Assembly: GCF_003399645.1 (NCBI RefSeq)
Contig: NZ_NBXD01000014.1
Location: forward strand, 372,001-436,000
DNA from: Subtercola boreus
Lineage (GTDB): Bacteria; Actinomycetota; Actinomycetes; Actinomycetales; Microbacteriaceae
DNA length: 64,000 nucleotides
Reading direction: 5' to 3'
Below the pieces are notes generated by a model, which saw only the letters and a list, made by a program, of their open reading frames with translations, ran no database searches and was not told the DNA's origin. The position numbers were made by a program, and so were the translations under genes. Of the stretch, positions 1 to 10,488 are shown one piece after another. Every line of letters begins with the position of its first letter. The stretch's first letter is position 1.

Positions 1-1662
1 ACCGAGGTTGATCTCCCGCTCGATGATCGCGAAGGCCTGTGTCGCAAGATCGGTCGAGCGTGCGGTGAGCTCTGCCGACAGCTCCGACAGCTGCGGGTGG
101 CTCACCGCGACACCGTCGAGCTCCATCTGCGCCAGCACAACCAGCACGGGCATCTCGATGTCGACGAGAACCGACCGCGACCCGTCGTCGAGCTTCGCGT
201 CGAGCGCCCGCGCCACCCTGCCGACGAACCAGGCCTGAACGGCCGGGCCGATCACGGAGTCGTCATCGGGAACGAGCTGGTTGGGGTCGGGAGAGGGCAG
301 AGTCTCTGCGAGCATCCGGTCGACCAGGTCGGCCAGGGTGGGCGAGGCCGTGTCGGACTTCAGGAGCCAGGCCGCGACGGAGGTGTCGAACGCGACGCCC
401 GACACGGTGAGACCCGCCGTGAGAAGGGCTTTCAGCTGCACCTTCGCCCCGTGCAGGATCTTCGGTGCGTCGGAGGCGAGCCAGTTCTCGAACGGGAGAA
501 GTGAAGCAGAGTCGGGTGACCACGGCAGGAAGACCGCCGAGTCTGAGGCGGCCACACCGAAACCGATCGGCTTGCCGTCGAGCAGCTCGGTCGAGAGCGC
601 CAGACCGAACGGTTCAGCCACCGTCACCCGGTCGAACCATTCCGCCAGCTCAGCGCCGACGATGTTCTGCGGCACCGGGGCGACCACGGCCTTGATGTCG
701 ACGAGTGACGACGAGCCCACCCCGCCAGGGCCAGGACCACCCGAACCGCCCGCGCCCCCGGTACCCGTTTCGATACCGTCGAGCTTGAACACCCGCTCGA
801 GCAGCGTGCGGAACTCCAGCCGGGCGAAGAGGTCGCGCACCGCATCTTCGTCGATCGCCCGGCGGTCGAAGTCTGCCGGGCCATGCTCGAGCTCGACATC
901 GGTGAGCAGCCGGTTCAGGCGGCGGTTGCGCACCGCGTTCTCCTGGAACTCGCGGAGGCTCTCGCCGACCTTGCCGCCGATCTCATCCGACCGGCGGAGA
1001 ATTTCGTCGAGACTGCCGAACTGGTTGAGCCACTTCACCGCGGTCTTCTCGCCGACCTTCGGGATGCCCGGCAGGTTGTCGCTCGTCTCCCCGACGAGAG
1101 CCGCGATCTCGGGGTACTGGTGCGGCTCGATGCCGTAGCGCTCGAACACCTTGTCGCGGTCGTAGCGCGTGAGGTCGGTGACCCCCTGCCGTGACGGGTA
1201 GAGCAGCGTGACCCTGTCGTTGACGAGCTGGATCGTGTCGCGGTCGCCCGAGACCACCAGCACGCGATAGCCCTGCTCGGCACCCTGCACCGACAGCGTG
1301 GCGAGGATGTCGTCGGCCTCGAAGCCCTCCTTCTCGAGGGTGGTGATGTTCATCGCCTTCAGGGCGTCTTTCAGCAGCGGTACCTGACCGGAGAACTCGG
1401 GCGGGGTCTCGCCCCGGGTTCCCTTGTACTCGGGGTACTCATCGGTGCGGAAGGAGTGCCGGGACATGTCGAACGCCACAGCGATGTGGGTGGGTTTCTC
1501 ATTCTTCAGCAGCAGGAGCAGCATCGACAGAAAACCGTGGATGGCGTTCGTGTGCTGGCCGTCACGGGTCGTGAAACTGTCGACGGGAAGCGCGTAGAAC
1601 GCTCGGAAAGCGAGCGAGTGGCCGTCGATGATGAGAAGGGTGGGCTGTTCGTTGTCGGACAC
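1..1662 (-). CDS. polA: DNA polymerase I, 5' part (cut by window edge)
   Basis: DNA-repair and Okazaki-fragment polymerase. The first 554 codons are present; the polymerase domain lies outside the window. The product starts (V/M)SDNEQPTLLIIDGHSLAFRA, the usual opening of the 5'-3' exonuclease (PIN-like) domain with its first metal-binding Asp in IIDGHS. AVAFDMSRHSFR and YPEYKGTR follow, the conserved exonuclease blocks near residues 60-85. The part seen should cover the exonuclease and the non-catalytic 3'-5' exonuclease-like domain. The GTG start is chosen because the homology begins there and a -10-like hexamer lies 6 bases upstream, suggesting a leaderless mRNA. The thioesterase and pdtaR genes lie upstream on the same strand. 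Confidence 0.95.
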   Translation of the reverse strand, partial: MSDNEQPTLLIIDGHSLAFRAFYALPVDSFTTRDGQHTNAIHGFLSMLLLLLKNEKPTHIAVAFDMSRHSFRTDEYPEYKGTRGETPPEFSGQVPLLKDALKAMNITTLEKEGFEADDILATLSVQGAEQGYRVLVVSGDRDTIQLVNDRVTLLYPSRQGVTDLTRYDRDKVFERYGIEPHQYPEIAALVGETSDNLPGIPKVGEKTAVKWLNQFGSLDEILRRSDEIGGKVGESLREFQENAVRNRRLNRLLTDVELEHGPADFDRRAIDEDAVRDLFARLEFRTLLERVFKLDGIETGTGGAGGSGGPGPGGVGSSSLVDIKAVVAPVPQNIVGAELAEWFDRVTVAEPFGLALSTELLDGKPIGFGVAASDSAVFLPWSPDSASLLPFENWLASDAPKILHGAKVQLKALLTAGLTVSGVAFDTSVAAWLLKSDTASPTLADLVDRMLAETLPSPDPNQLVPDDDSVIGPAVQAWFVGRVARALDAKLDDGSRSVLVDIEMPVLVVLAQMELDGVAVSHPQLSELSAELTARSTDLATQAFAIIEREINLG

Positions 1663-1668
1663 AGCCCC

Positions 1669-1674
1669 AGCCTA
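1669..1674 (-). promoter_or_regulatory. Candidate -10 element of polA (TAGGCT)
   Basis: On the minus strand TAGGCT is followed by six bases and the GTG start of polA. This spacing would put transcription start on the start codon (leaderless mRNA), which is common in actinomycetes. No good -35 is visible. Inference from spacing only. Confidence 0.4.
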
Positions 1675-1679
1675 CTGGA

Positions 1680-1705
1680 GCCCCCCGACACCCCCGCCGG
1701 GGGGC
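1680..1705 (-). terminator. G/C-only hairpin between thioesterase gene and polA
   Basis: A 7-bp inverted repeat (GCCCCCC / GGGGGGC, 12-base loop) lies just after the thioesterase stop codon and abuts the candidate polA -10. No U-tract follows, so it would be at best a weak or Rho-assisted terminator. It also fills the place where a polA -35 would be. Confidence 0.3.
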
Positions 1706-1719
1706 GAATGGATGCCGCG

Positions 1720-2067
1720 TCAGGAGGCGTCGCGGAGGAAATTCGTGATGCGAACCGTCGACAGGCGCCGCCCGGCCTCATCGCTGATCGCGATCTCGTG
1801 CACGGTCAGGGTGCGCCCCAGCTTGATGGCTGTGCACACTCCGGTGACGGTTCCGGATGTCGCGGAGCCGGTGTGGCTCGCACTGACTTCGATGCCCATC
1901 GCGATCCGGCCTTCGCCGGCGTGGAGATTGGCGGAGAACGAACCGAGGCTCTCGGCGAGCACCACGTAGGCACCGCCGTGCACGATCCCGAACGGCTGGG
2001 TGTTGCCCTCGACGGGCATCGTGGCGACAGAGCGTTCCGCGGTCAACTCAGTGAACTCGATGCCCAT
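1720..2067 (-). CDS. PaaI/YbdB-type hotdog-fold thioesterase
   Basis: Probable acyl-CoA thioesterase of 115 aa. The hotdog catalytic stretch GIVHGGAYVVLAES is at residues 27-40, with the HGG loop and the downstream Glu typical of the EntH/MenI-like branch; MPVEGNTQPFG precedes it and GIEVSASHTGSAT follows. The natural substrate cannot be told from the sequence; 1,4-dihydroxy-2-naphthoyl-CoA and phenylacetyl-CoA-type esters are known for relatives. The ATG used has no Shine-Dalgarno sequence. Coding-like sequence (..ALGRGALAERMGIEF) continues upstream in frame but contains no ATG, GTG or TTG, so the start is uncertain. It follows pdtaR by 59 bases and precedes polA. Confidence 0.85.
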   Translation of the reverse strand: MGIEFTELTAERSVATMPVEGNTQPFGIVHGGAYVVLAESLGSFSANLHAGEGRIAMGIEVSASHTGSATSGTVTGVCTAIKLGRTLTVHEIAISDEAGRRLSTVRITNFLRDAS

Positions 2068-2126
2068 GCGTTCGGCGAGGGCACCCCGACCGAGGGCGAT
2101 CGCGTCGGACTCGTTGATGGTCGAAC

Positions 2127-2732
2127 TTATTTCTTGACGCTGAGCTGCTCGATGATCGCCTGGGCGACATCGTGCATGGTGAGCCGACGGTCCATCGAGG
2201 CCTTCTGGATCCAGCGGAATGCCTCGGGCTCGGTGAGGCCCATCTTCTCGTTGAGAAGACCCTTGGCCCGGTCGACGAGCTTGCGGGTCTCGAACCTCTC
2301 GACGAGGTCGGCGACCTCGGCCTCGAGCGTGATGATCTGCGCGTAGCGCGACAGGGCGATCTCGATGGCCGGCAGAAGGTCGCTCGGGGTGAAGGGTTTG
2401 ACGACGTAGGCCAGGGCACCGGCCTCGGTGGCCCGCTCGACGAGTTCTTTCTGGCTGAAGGCCGTGAGCAGCACGACCGGAGCGATGTGGCCCTTGCTCA
2501 GGCGTTCTGCCGCAGAGATGCCGTCGAGCAGGGGCATCTTGACGTCCATGATGACCAGGTCGGGGCGGAGCTCCGTGGCGAGGGCGACCGCGGTCTCGCC
2601 GTCACCGGCCTCACCGACGACCTCGAACCCGGCATCGCGGAGGATCTCGACGATGTCGAGTCTTATCAGGGATTCGTCTTCAGCGACGACCACACGACGG
2701 GGTGCGGAGGTGGAGGCAGGTTGGTCGGTCAC
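2127..2732 (-). CDS. pdtaR: ANTAR-domain response regulator, PdtaR type
   Basis: Two-component response regulator that acts by RNA binding (antitermination) rather than DNA binding. The receiver domain spans about residues 12-125, with acidic pair E18/D19, phospho-acceptor D63 in IMDVKMP, T90 and K112. A short coiled linker leads to an ANTAR domain at about 139-197 (DRAKGLLNEKMGLTEPEAF). At 201 aa it matches M. tuberculosis Rv1626 in architecture. The GTG at 2732 is chosen because a longer in-frame extension would run into the divergent tRNA gene and a -10-like TAGGGT sits 7 bases upstream. The usual partner histidine kinase (PdtaS type) is not in this window. Confidence 0.92.
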   Translation of the reverse strand: MTDQPASTSAPRRVVVAEDESLIRLDIVEILRDAGFEVVGEAGDGETAVALATELRPDLVIMDVKMPLLDGISAAERLSKGHIAPVVLLTAFSQKELVERATEAGALAYVVKPFTPSDLLPAIEIALSRYAQIITLEAEVADLVERFETRKLVDRAKGLLNEKMGLTEPEAFRWIQKASMDRRLTMHDVAQAIIEQLSVKK

Positions 2733-2739
2733 AGAGATA

Positions 2740-2745
2740 ACCCTA
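2740..2745 (-). promoter_or_regulatory. Candidate -10 element of pdtaR (TAGGGT)
   Basis: TAGGGT on the minus strand, 7 bases before the GTG start, predicts a leaderless transcript. On the plus strand the same 39-bp region must also hold the tRNA-Leu promoter; TATTCT at 2749-2754 is a possible -10 for it. Confidence 0.45.
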
Positions 2746-2771
2746 CGGTATTCTGAACGGTGTTGATGCGA

Positions 2772-2852
2772 GCCGGTGTGGCGGAATGGTAGACGCGGCG
2801 CACTCAAAATGCGTTGTCGCAAGACGTGCGGGTTCGAGTCCCGCCACCGGTA
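2772..2852 (+). tRNA. tRNA-Leu(CAA)
   Basis: Class II tRNA. The acceptor arms GCCGGTG and CACCGGT pair, with one G-U. The anticodon arm reads GCGCA-CTCAAAA-TGCGT, giving anticodon CAA (reads UUG). The variable arm is long with a GTC/GAC stem, and the T arm is GCGGG-TTCGAGT-CCCGC. The discriminator base is A and no CCA is encoded. The gene is divergent from pdtaR and is followed by a hairpin terminator shared with pyk. Confidence 0.95.
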
Positions 2853-2875
2853 CGAGCTGGTAGTGGAGTACAGAA

Positions 2876-2909
2876 AGAAGCCCCCCGGGGATGTTCCCAG
2901 GGGGCTTCT
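2876..2909. terminator. Bidirectional hairpin terminator between tRNA-Leu and pyk
   Basis: A 10-bp perfect stem (AGAAGCCCCC / GGGGGCTTCT) sits between the 3' ends of the convergent tRNA-Leu and pyk genes. Neither side has a long U-tract, but the A/T-bearing stem base and its position fit a terminator working in both directions. Confidence 0.7.
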
Positions 2910-2924
2910 CCGTTCTGCAGAGGC

Positions 2925-4376
2925 CTAGTGGTCGAGCTCGTCGGGGCTCGGCTTCTGCGGGTTGTGGCCCTCGCCGACGATGTGCACGCGCATGTCGTTG
3001 GTGGTTCCGGCCTTGCCGGGAGGGGAACCGGAGATCACGACGACCCTGTCACCCATCGCGGCGAGGTTCTCGCCGAGCAGCACGTCGTCGACCTGCACCA
3101 TGAGCTGGTCGGTGTGCTTGACGCGGTCCACGAGGTAGGACTCGACGCCCCAGGAGAGCGCCATGCGGTTGCGGATGCCCGGCTCCGGTGTGAGGCCGAT
3201 GATCGGGATGCTGGAGCGCAGTCGCGTCATCCGGCGAACCGAGTCGCCGGACTCCGTGAACACGACGAGGTACTTGGCACCGACGAAGTCGGCGACCTCG
3301 GAGGCGGCCAGGGTGATCGCGCCGGCCTGGGTGCGAGGCTTCGTGCCGAGAGCGGGGATGCGCTCGAGGCCGTGCACCTCAGTGGACTCGACGATGCGGG
3401 CCATGGTCTGCACCGTGATGACGGGGTACTCCCCCACGCTGGTCTCGCCGGAGAGCATGACGGCGTCGGCTCCGTCGAGTACCGCATTCGCGACATCCGA
3501 GGTCTCGGCGCGCGTCGGGATCGGTGAGGAGATCATCGATTCGAGCATCTGGGTCGCCACGATGACGGGCTTCGCCATGCGACGGGAGAGCTCGACGGCA
3601 CGCTTCTGCACGATCGGAACGGCTTCGAGGGGAAGCTCCACGCCGAGGTCGCCGCGGGCGACCATGATGCTGTCGAACGCATCGATGATCTCTTCGAGAT
3701 TCTCGACGGCCTGCGGCTTCTCGATCTTTGCGCATACCGGGATGCGACGGCCCTCTTCGGCCATGATCTCGTGCACGCGCGAGATGTCGGCCGCGTCACG
3801 CACGAACGACAGCGCGATCATGTCCGCGCCGAGCTTCAGGCCCCAGCGGAGGTCGGCTTCGTCCTTCTCGGAGAGCGCCGGCACATTGACGGCCACGCCG
3901 GGGAGGTTGATGCCCTTGTTGTTCGAGACGTTGCCGGCGACGATGACCTCTGTGGTCACGACGACACCGTCGGTCTCGAGAACCTTGACCTTCACCTTGC
4001 CATCGTCGACCAGCAGAAAATCGCCGGGTGCGACATCCTGCGGCAGTCCTTTGAACGTCGTGCCCGAGAGCTCGCGCGTTCCGATGACGTCTTCGGTGGT
4101 GATTTTGAAGATGTCGCCCTGCTCGAGGTAGTAGGGACCGGCCTCGAACTTGCCGAGGCGGATCTTGGGGCCCTGCAGGTCGACCAGCACGGCCACGGCG
4201 CGGCCGGAGTCTTCGGCGGCCTTCCGTACGGTGGCGTAGATGCCCTCGTGCACGTCATACGTTCCGTGGCTGAGGTTCATGCGGCAGACATCGACTCCGG
4301 CATCGATGATCGCTCTGATGTTTTCATACGACGACGTTGCCGGCCCGAGGGTCGCGACGATCTTTGCGCGTCTCAT
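2925..4376 (-). CDS. pyk: Pyruvate kinase
   Basis: Last step of glycolysis: phosphoenolpyruvate + ADP to pyruvate + ATP, cytosolic. It is 483 aa, normal for the family. RRAKIVATLGPA opens the TIM barrel, MNLSHGTYDVH is at about 33-43, LVDLQGPKIRLG at 64-75, the active-site signature IPVCAKIEKP at 212-221 and MVARGDLGVELP at 238-249. The B domain lies at about 75-170 and an allosteric C domain at the end. An SD-like GGAG lies 11 bases before the ATG. gltD ends 84 bases upstream, so pyk probably has its own promoter, but no clear one was seen. Confidence 0.97.
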   Translation of the reverse strand: MRRAKIVATLGPATSSYENIRAIIDAGVDVCRMNLSHGTYDVHEGIYATVRKAAEDSGRAVAVLVDLQGPKIRLGKFEAGPYYLEQGDIFKITTEDVIGTRELSGTTFKGLPQDVAPGDFLLVDDGKVKVKVLETDGVVVTTEVIVAGNVSNNKGINLPGVAVNVPALSEKDEADLRWGLKLGADMIALSFVRDAADISRVHEIMAEEGRRIPVCAKIEKPQAVENLEEIIDAFDSIMVARGDLGVELPLEAVPIVQKRAVELSRRMAKPVIVATQMLESMISSPIPTRAETSDVANAVLDGADAVMLSGETSVGEYPVITVQTMARIVESTEVHGLERIPALGTKPRTQAGAITLAASEVADFVGAKYLVVFTESGDSVRRMTRLRSSIPIIGLTPEPGIRNRMALSWGVESYLVDRVKHTDQLMVQVDDVLLGENLAAMGDRVVVISGSPPGKAGTTNDMRVHIVGEGHNPQKPSPDELDH

Positions 4377-4460
4377 TCTTGGAATTGCTCCATGCTCCTG
4401 CGCGGGTGCGCATTGTTGGGTGTTCAGTGAAGACGGATGCCCGCCACAAGTCTTTCGCGA

Positions 4461-5918
4461 TCAGACCGAGATTGCACGGTCGCGGGGGGAAACGGGGAAT
4501 GGCAGTTCGGTGGCACCTTCGAGGTAGGTGTCGACAGCGGCCGCCGCGGCGCGCCCCTCTGCGATGGCCCAGACGATGAGCGACTGGCCGCGACCGGCGT
4601 CGCCCGCGACGAAGACACCCGGGATGCTGGTCTCGTACTGCTCATCGCGCTCGACGTTGCCACGCTTGTCGAACGCGGCACCGACCTGGTGGGTGAGAGC
4701 GTCGCCCTCGGGCCCGGTGAAGCCCAGCGCCAACAGCACGAGATCGGCGGGGATCTCGCGCTCGGTTCCGGCCTTCGGCACGCGGCGCCCGTCGAGGTAC
4801 TCGGTCTCGGCGACGCGGATCGCGCGAACCTCACCCGACTCGTTCGCGAGGAATTCGACCGTCGAGGCCAGGAACATCCGCTCGCCGCCCTCTTCGTGCG
4901 CACTTCCGACCTCGAAGAGGTTCGGCACCATCGGCCAGGGCTGTTCGTCGGGACGCTCGGTCGGGGGCTGGTTCCCGATGGCGAGGTTGGTCACCGAGAG
5001 GGCCTGCTGGCGGTGGGCGGTTCCGATGCAGTCGGCGCCCGTGTCACCGCCACCGAGCACGACGACGTGCTTGCCCTCGGCGGTGAGCTGGTCGTCGACG
5101 GTGTCGCCCGCGCCGACCTTGTTGCCCTGCACGAGGTACTCCATGGCGAAGTGCACGCCGTCGAGGTCGCGGCCCGGGATGGGCAGGTCGCGGGGCACGG
5201 TCGCTCCGGTGCAGATGATCACCGAGTCGTAGCGCGAACGGAGGTCTGCCCACGTGATGTCGACGCCGATGTTGATGCCGGCGCGGAAGCGGGTTCCCTC
5301 GGCCATCATCTGGGTGAGTCGCGCCTCGAGGTGCTTCTTCTCCATCTTGAAGTCGGGGATGCCGTACCGCAACAGCCCGCCGATGCGGTCGTCGCGCTCA
5401 TAGACGGCAACGGTGTGGCCCGCGCGGGTCAGCTGCTGGGCGGCGGCGAGCCCGGCCGGGCCCGATCCGACGACGGCGACCGTCTTGCCGGTGAGGCGCT
5501 CGGGCGGGTGTGGCGTGACCCAGCCGTTGGCGAAGGCCTGGTCGATGATCGACTGCTCGACCTGTTTGATCGTCACCGCGGGCTGGTTGATGCCCAGAAC
5601 GCAGGAACTCTCGCACGGAGCCGGGCAGAGGCGACCGGTGAACTCCGGGAAGTTGTTCGTCGCATGCAGGCGTTCGATGGCCTGTCGGCCCTCGTTCCGC
5701 CACGTGAGGTCATTCCACTCGGGAATCAGGTTGCCGAGGGGGCAGCTGTGGTGGCAGAACGGAATGCCGCAGTCCATACACCGGCCGGCCTGGCGCCGTG
5801 TCTCCGACGGATCGGCGGCCTCGTAGACCTCTTTCCAGTCCATCAGGCGGATCGGAATCGGGCGGCGCTTGGGCAGTTCCCGCTCGGTGACCTTCAAAAA
5901 GCCCTTGGGATCAGCCAC
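4461..5918 (-). CDS. gltD: Glutamate synthase (NADPH), small subunit
   Basis: Beta subunit of GOGAT, which passes electrons from NADPH through FAD and Fe-S centres to the large subunit. It is 485 aa from the GTG at 5918. Cys 47, 50, 55 and 59 ([13 protein letters not shown]) and Cys 98, 102 and 106 (CPAPCESSC) are the Fe-S ligands. [11 protein letters not shown] at about 150-160 binds [12 protein letters not shown] is the NADPH Rossmann turn, and [18 protein letters not shown] closes the FAD site. The start overlaps the end of gltB by 8 bases (GGTGGCTGA), so the two are translationally coupled. A longer in-frame extension is ignored because it would lie inside gltB. Confidence 0.96.
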   Translation of the reverse strand: MADPKGFLKVTERELPKRRPIPIRLMDWKEVYEAADPSETRRQAGRCMDCGIPFCHHSCPLGNLIPEWNDLTWRNEGRQAIERLHATNNFPEFTGRLCPAPCESSCVLGINQPAVTIKQVEQSIIDQAFANGWVTPHPPERLTGKTVAVVGSGPAGLAAAQQLTRAGHTVAVYERDDRIGGLLRYGIPDFKMEKKHLEARLTQMMAEGTRFRAGINIGVDITWADLRSRYDSVIICTGATVPRDLPIPGRDLDGVHFAMEYLVQGNKVGAGDTVDDQLTAEGKHVVVLGGGDTGADCIGTAHRQQALSVTNLAIGNQPPTERPDEQPWPMVPNLFEVGSAHEEGGERMFLASTVEFLANESGEVRAIRVAETEYLDGRRVPKAGTEREIPADLVLLALGFTGPEGDALTHQVGAAFDKRGNVERDEQYETSIPGVFVAGDAGRGQSLIVWAIAEGRAAAAAVDTYLEGATELPFPVSPRDRAISV

Positions 5919-8900
5919 CGGTAACCTCCAGAATTCTCTCCCAGACGACATCTCCGTCGGGGTCGAGACCCTCGTCGACGGCGCTCTGGCGTGTGGCGAG
6001 TACTGCCGCATAGTCGCGCGGCAGTACCTTGACGAAATCGCGCACCGTGTTATCGAAGTCGGCGAGCATCGCTGCGGCGACCGTCGACCCCGTCTCCGAC
6101 TCGTGTTCGGCGAGCAGTGAATGCACGAGCGCAGCGTCGTTCTCGTCGAGGGCCGATAGTGTCAGCTCACCGGAGCCGAGCGAGTCGGTGTTGACGAGCT
6201 CGGTGCGCAACCTGTGCACATAGGCGGTACCGCCCGACATCCCGGCCCCGAGGTTGCGGCCGGTCGTGCCCAGGATCAGGGCGATGCCGCCGGTCATGTA
6301 CTCAAGGGCATGGTCGCCCACGCCCTCGGCGACGGCAGTGGCACCGGAGTTGCGCACCAGGAAGCGCTCCCCCACAATGCCCCGGATGAACATCGTGCCG
6401 CTGGTCGCGCCGTAGCCGATGACGTTGCCGGCGATCACGTTCTGGGAGGCGTCGAAGGTCGACTCGCGGTTCGGTCGCACCACGATGCGGCCCCCGGAGA
6501 GACCCTTACCGACGTAGTCGTTGGAGTCGCCCTCGAGCCGCAGGGTGATGCCCTTCGGCAGGAAGGCGCCGAGCGACTGGCCGGCCGAGCCCATCAGTGT
6601 GATCTGGATGGTGTCGTCGGGCAGGCCGTCTTCACCGTGCCGCACCGTCACCTCGTGGCCGAGCATCGTGCCGACGGCACGTTCGGTGTTGCGGATCGGC
6701 AGGCTGATGACGACCGGCTCGCCGAACTCAAGCGCCTCCGCCGAATCGCGGATGAGCCGGTTGTCGAAGTGCTTGTCGAGGTCGTGCTGCTGCTGGCGCC
6801 GGTTCACCCGGGGCTCGTCGGCGGCGAAGGTCGGCCCGACGAGGATGGGCGACAGGTCGAGACCGTCGGCCTTCCAGTGCTCGAGGGCGTGGTCGACGTT
6901 CAGCAGCTCGTGGTGGCCGATGGCCTCCTCCAGCGTGCGGAACCCCAGCTCAGCGAGGTACTCGCGCACCTCCTGCGCCAGGAACTCGAAGAAGTTGACC
7001 ACGAACTCGGGCTTGCCGGTGAACCGGGCGCGGAGCTCGGGGTTCTGCGTCGCGACCCCGACGGGGCAGGTGTCGAGGTGGCAGACGCGCATCATGACGC
7101 AGCCCGAGACGACGAGCGGCGCGGTCGCGAAACCGAACTCCTCGGCCCCGAGCAGGGCGCCGACGATCACGTCGCGGCCCGTCTTCATCTGGCCGTCGAC
7201 CTGCACGACCACGCGGTCGCGCATCCCGTTCAGCATGAGGGTCTGCTGGGTCTCGGCGAGGCCGAGCTCCCACGGGGTGCCGGCGTGCTTCAGCGAGTTC
7301 AGCGGGCTGGCACCGGTTCCGCCGTCGTGGCCCGAGACGAGCACGACGTCGGCCAGGGCCTTGGTCACACCGGCCGCAACCGCACCGATGCCGTTCTGGC
7401 TCACCAGTTTGACGTGCACCCGGGCTTCGGGGTTTGCGCGCTTGAGGTCGAAGATCAGCTGCTTGAGGTCTTCGATCGAGTAGATGTCGTGGTGCGGCGG
7501 CGGCGAGATGAGGCCGACGCCGGCGGTTGCGTGGCGGGTGCGGGCGATCCACGGGTAGACCTTCGTTGGAGGCAGCTGGCCACCCTCGCCGGGCTTCGCG
7601 CCCTGCGCCATCTTGATCTGGATGTCGGTGGCGTGCGTGAGGTACATGCTGGTCACGCCGAAACGGCCCGAGGCGACCTGCTTGATCGCGCTGCGACGCT
7701 CAGGGTCGAGCAGGCGCGCGGTGTCTTCGCCGCCCTCACCGGTGTTCGACTTGCCGCCGAGGCGGTTCATCGCGATCGCGAGGGTGGTGTGCGCCTCCTC
7801 GGAGATGGAACCGTAGCTCATCGCCCCGGTCGAGAAACGCCTGACGATCGATTCGACCGATTCGACCTCGTCGAGCGGGATGGCCGGCCGTGCATCCGTC
7901 TTCAGCTTGAACAGGCCGCGGAGGGTCATCAACTCGGCGGCCTGGTCGTCGACGAGCTTGGTGTACTCACGGAAGATGTCGTAGCGGCGCGCCCGCGTGG
8001 AGTGCTGCAGCCGGAAGACGGTGTCGGGGTTGAACAGGTGCGGCGGGCCTTCGCGGCGCCACTGGTACTCGCCGCCGACAGCGAGGGGTTCGTGAACGGT
8101 GATGGCGCCGTCTTCGGGGAAGGCGGCGGTGTGGCGGCTGGCGCTCTCCGACGCGATGACGTCGATGCCGACACCGCCGAGCTTCGAGGAGGTTCCGGTG
8201 AAGTACTCCGCGACGAATTCCTTGTCGAGGCCGACCGCTTCGAACGCCTGGGCGCCTGCGTACGACGAGACCGTGGAGATGCCCATCTTCGACATGATCT
8301 TCAGAACGCCCTTGCCGAGCGCCTTGATGACGTTCTTCACGGCCTTCTCCGGCGTGATGCCGGTGATCATGCCCGAACGGACGAGGTTCTCGCAGGTCTC
8401 CATGGCGAGGTACGGGTTGATGGCGGATGCCCCATAGCCGATCAGCAGCGCGACGTGGTGGACCTCGCGAACGTCACCCGCCTCGACGATGATGCCGACC
8501 TTCATGCGCGTCTCCCGACGGATGAGGTGGTGGTGCACACCCGAGAGCATGAGAAGGGAGGGAACCGGTGCGTTCTCCTTGTTGGAGTCGCGGTCAGAGA
8601 GCACGATGAACTTCGCGCCGTTCGCGATGGCCTCGTCGGCCTCGGCGCACATCTCGGCGATGCGCTCCTTCATCGCGGTCTGGCCGTTCTCGACGCGGTA
8701 CAGACCGCGGATGGTCGTGGTCGTCGAACTGCCCGACGTGGGGTCGATGTGCTGGATCTTCGCGAGCTCGTCGTTGTCGATCACCGGGAAGTCGAGCACG
8801 ACCTGGCCGGTGTGGCCGGGGGTCGCGTCGAGCAGGTTGCGCTCCGGACCGAGGCCAAGGCGGAGCGACGTCACGACCTCCTCCCGGATCGAGTCGAGCG

Positions 8901-10488
8901 GCGGGTTCGTGACCTGCGCGAACTGCTGCGTGAAGTAGTCGAAGAGCAGCCGCGGGCGCTTGGAGAGCACAGCGATGGGTGTGTCGGAACCCATGGCGCC
9001 GAGTGGCTCGGCCCCGTTCTTCGCCATCGGGGTCAGGAGGATGCGGATCTCCTCCTCGGTGAACCCGAAGGTGCGCTGGCGGCGCGTGACCGAGGCGGGG
9101 GTGTGCACGATGTGCTCCCGCTCGGGCAGGTCGCGGAGGTTGATCCGGCCACGGTCGAGCCACTCGGCCCAGGGCTCCGACGCAGCGAGCTCCGCCTTGA
9201 TCTCGTCGTCTTCGATGAGACGGCCGGCCTCCGTGTCGACGAGGAACATCTTGCCGGGGCGGAGGCGACCCTTCCGCACGACCTTCGCGGGGTCGACGTC
9301 GAGCACGCCGATCTCACTGGCGAGCACCACGAGACCGTCGTCGGTGATGAGGTAGCGGCCGGGGCGCAGCCCGTTGCGGTCGAGGGTCGCGCCGACGAGG
9401 TCGCCGTCGGTGAAGACGAGAGCGGCGGGGCCGTCCCACGGCTCCATCAGCATGGAGTGGAACTCGTAGAACGAGCGGCGCTCCGGGTCGAAGTCGGCGT
9501 TGTTCTCCCACGCCTCGGGCACCATCATCATGATGGCGTGCGGCAGCGAGCGGCCCGCGAGGGTGAGCAGCTCGACCGTCTCGTCGAACGACGCCGAGTC
9601 GCTGGCGCCGGGCGTGACGATCGGCAGCATTGGAGCCATGTCGCCCAGCAGCTCGCTCTTCAGCTGGGACTGCCGTGCGCGCATCCAGTTGCGGTTGCCC
9701 TGCACCGTGTTGATCTCACCGTTGTGCGCCATCATGCGAAGCGGCTGGGCGAGGGGCCACGACGGGAAGGTGTTCGTGGAGTATCGCGAGTGCACCAGCG
9801 CGAGCTTCGACGCGAACCGCTCGTCGGAGAGGTCGGGGTAGAACGGCTCGAGCTGCAGCGTCGTGACCATGCCCTTGTACGTCAGCGTGCGCGCCGACAG
9901 CGACATGAAGTAGATCTCCTGCTCGTGCTCGACTCGCTTGCGCAGGCGGTAGACGACCCGGTCGAGCTGGATGCCGGTGAGCGTGTCGCCCGAGGCGTCG
10001 TGGTGCCTGGCGGTGATGAACAACTGCCAGATCGCGGGCATCGCCTCGCGGGCCAGCCGCCCGAGCTCGCCCGGTCGCACCGGAATCTCTCGCCAGCCGA
10101 GAACCGACAGGCCCTCCTCCGCGGCGATCTCGGCGAGGCGGGCCGTGACCTTCTCCCGAAGGTCGTCGTCGAGGGGCAGAAAAGCGTTGCCGACCGCGTA
10201 GTGCCCGACCTCGGGCAGCTCGAACCCTGCGACGGCGCGCAGGAACTCGTCGGGGATCTGGGTCAGGATGCCCGCACCGTCGCCGGTGCCCGCATCGGAG
10301 CCGACCGCTCCGCGGTGCTCGAGGTGCCGCAGGGCATCCAGGGCCGTGTCGATGATGTCGTGGCCGGCCGTACCCCGGAGGGTCGCGACCATGGCCAGGC
10401 CGCAGGCGTCTTTCTCGCTCGCTGGGTCGTACATGCCCTGCGCCGCGGGGTGCGCGCTGAAACGTGCAGTGGTGCTGTGCTCAACCAT
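5911..10488 (-). CDS. gltB: Glutamate synthase (NADPH), large subunit
   Basis: Alpha subunit of GOGAT (1525 aa): it hydrolyses glutamine and channels ammonia to 2-oxoglutarate, giving two glutamates. The N-terminal Ntn amidotransferase has Cys29 in [10 protein letters not shown], so a propeptide of 28 residues is probably removed to expose it. A central domain leads to the FMN-binding synthase barrel, where [11 protein letters not shown] carries the 3Fe-4S cysteines, and then to the C-terminal beta-helix (GGXXG-rich repeats). SD-like GGGGGGATGG precedes the ATG. Together with pyk it links carbon and nitrogen metabolism. The opposite strand is open for more than 1400 codons, a composition artefact. 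Confidence 0.97.
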   Translation of the reverse strand: MVEHSTTARFSAHPAAQGMYDPASEKDACGLAMVATLRGTAGHDIIDTALDALRHLEHRGAVGSDAGTGDGAGILTQIPDEFLRAVAGFELPEVGHYAVGNAFLPLDDDLREKVTARLAEIAAEEGLSVLGWREIPVRPGELGRLAREAMPAIWQLFITARHHDASGDTLTGIQLDRVVYRLRKRVEHEQEIYFMSLSARTLTYKGMVTTLQLEPFYPDLSDERFASKLALVHSRYSTNTFPSWPLAQPLRMMAHNGEINTVQGNRNWMRARQSQLKSELLGDMAPMLPIVTPGASDSASFDETVELLTLAGRSLPHAIMMMVPEAWENNADFDPERRSFYEFHSMLMEPWDGPAALVFTDGDLVGATLDRNGLRPGRYLITDDGLVVLASEIGVLDVDPAKVVRKGRLRPGKMFLVDTEAGRLIEDDEIKAELAASEPWAEWLDRGRINLRDLPEREHIVHTPASVTRRQRTFGFTEEEIRILLTPMAKNGAEPLGAMGSDTPIAVLSKRPRLLFDYFTQQFAQVTNPPLDSIREEVVTSLRLGLGPERNLLDATPGHTGQVVLDFPVIDNDELAKIQHIDPTSGSSTTTTIRGLYRVENGQTAMKERIAEMCAEADEAIANGAKFIVLSDRDSNKENAPVPSLLMLSGVHHHLIRRETRMKVGIIVEAGDVREVHHVALLIGYGASAINPYLAMETCENLVRSGMITGITPEKAVKNVIKALGKGVLKIMSKMGISTVSSYAGAQAFEAVGLDKEFVAEYFTGTSSKLGGVGIDVIASESASRHTAAFPEDGAITVHEPLAVGGEYQWRREGPPHLFNPDTVFRLQHSTRARRYDIFREYTKLVDDQAAELMTLRGLFKLKTDARPAIPLDEVESVESIVRRFSTGAMSYGSISEEAHTTLAIAMNRLGGKSNTGEGGEDTARLLDPERRSAIKQVASGRFGVTSMYLTHATDIQIKMAQGAKPGEGGQLPPTKVYPWIARTRHATAGVGLISPPPHHDIYSIEDLKQLIFDLKRANPEARVHVKLVSQNGIGAVAAGVTKALADVVLVSGHDGGTGASPLNSLKHAGTPWELGLAETQQTLMLNGMRDRVVVQVDGQMKTGRDVIVGALLGAEEFGFATAPLVVSGCVMMRVCHLDTCPVGVATQNPELRARFTGKPEFVVNFFEFLAQEVREYLAELGFRTLEEAIGHHELLNVDHALEHWKADGLDLSPILVGPTFAADEPRVNRRQQQHDLDKHFDNRLIRDSAEALEFGEPVVISLPIRNTERAVGTMLGHEVTVRHGEDGLPDDTIQITLMGSAGQSLGAFLPKGITLRLEGDSNDYVGKGLSGGRIVVRPNRESTFDASQNVIAGNVIGYGATSGTMFIRGIVGERFLVRNSGATAVAEGVGDHALEYMTGGIALILGTTGRNLGAGMSGGTAYVHRLRTELVNTDSLGSGELTLSALDENDAALVHSLLAEHESETGSTVAAAMLADFDNTVRDFVKVLPRDYAAVLATRQSAVDEGLDPDGDVVWERILEVTGG

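Noticed and set aside
1680-1705. G-run region before polA considered as a G-quadruplex switch
   Set aside because: There are runs of G but the pairing C-runs on the same strand favour a simple hairpin, and no conserved arrangement can be judged from one sequence.
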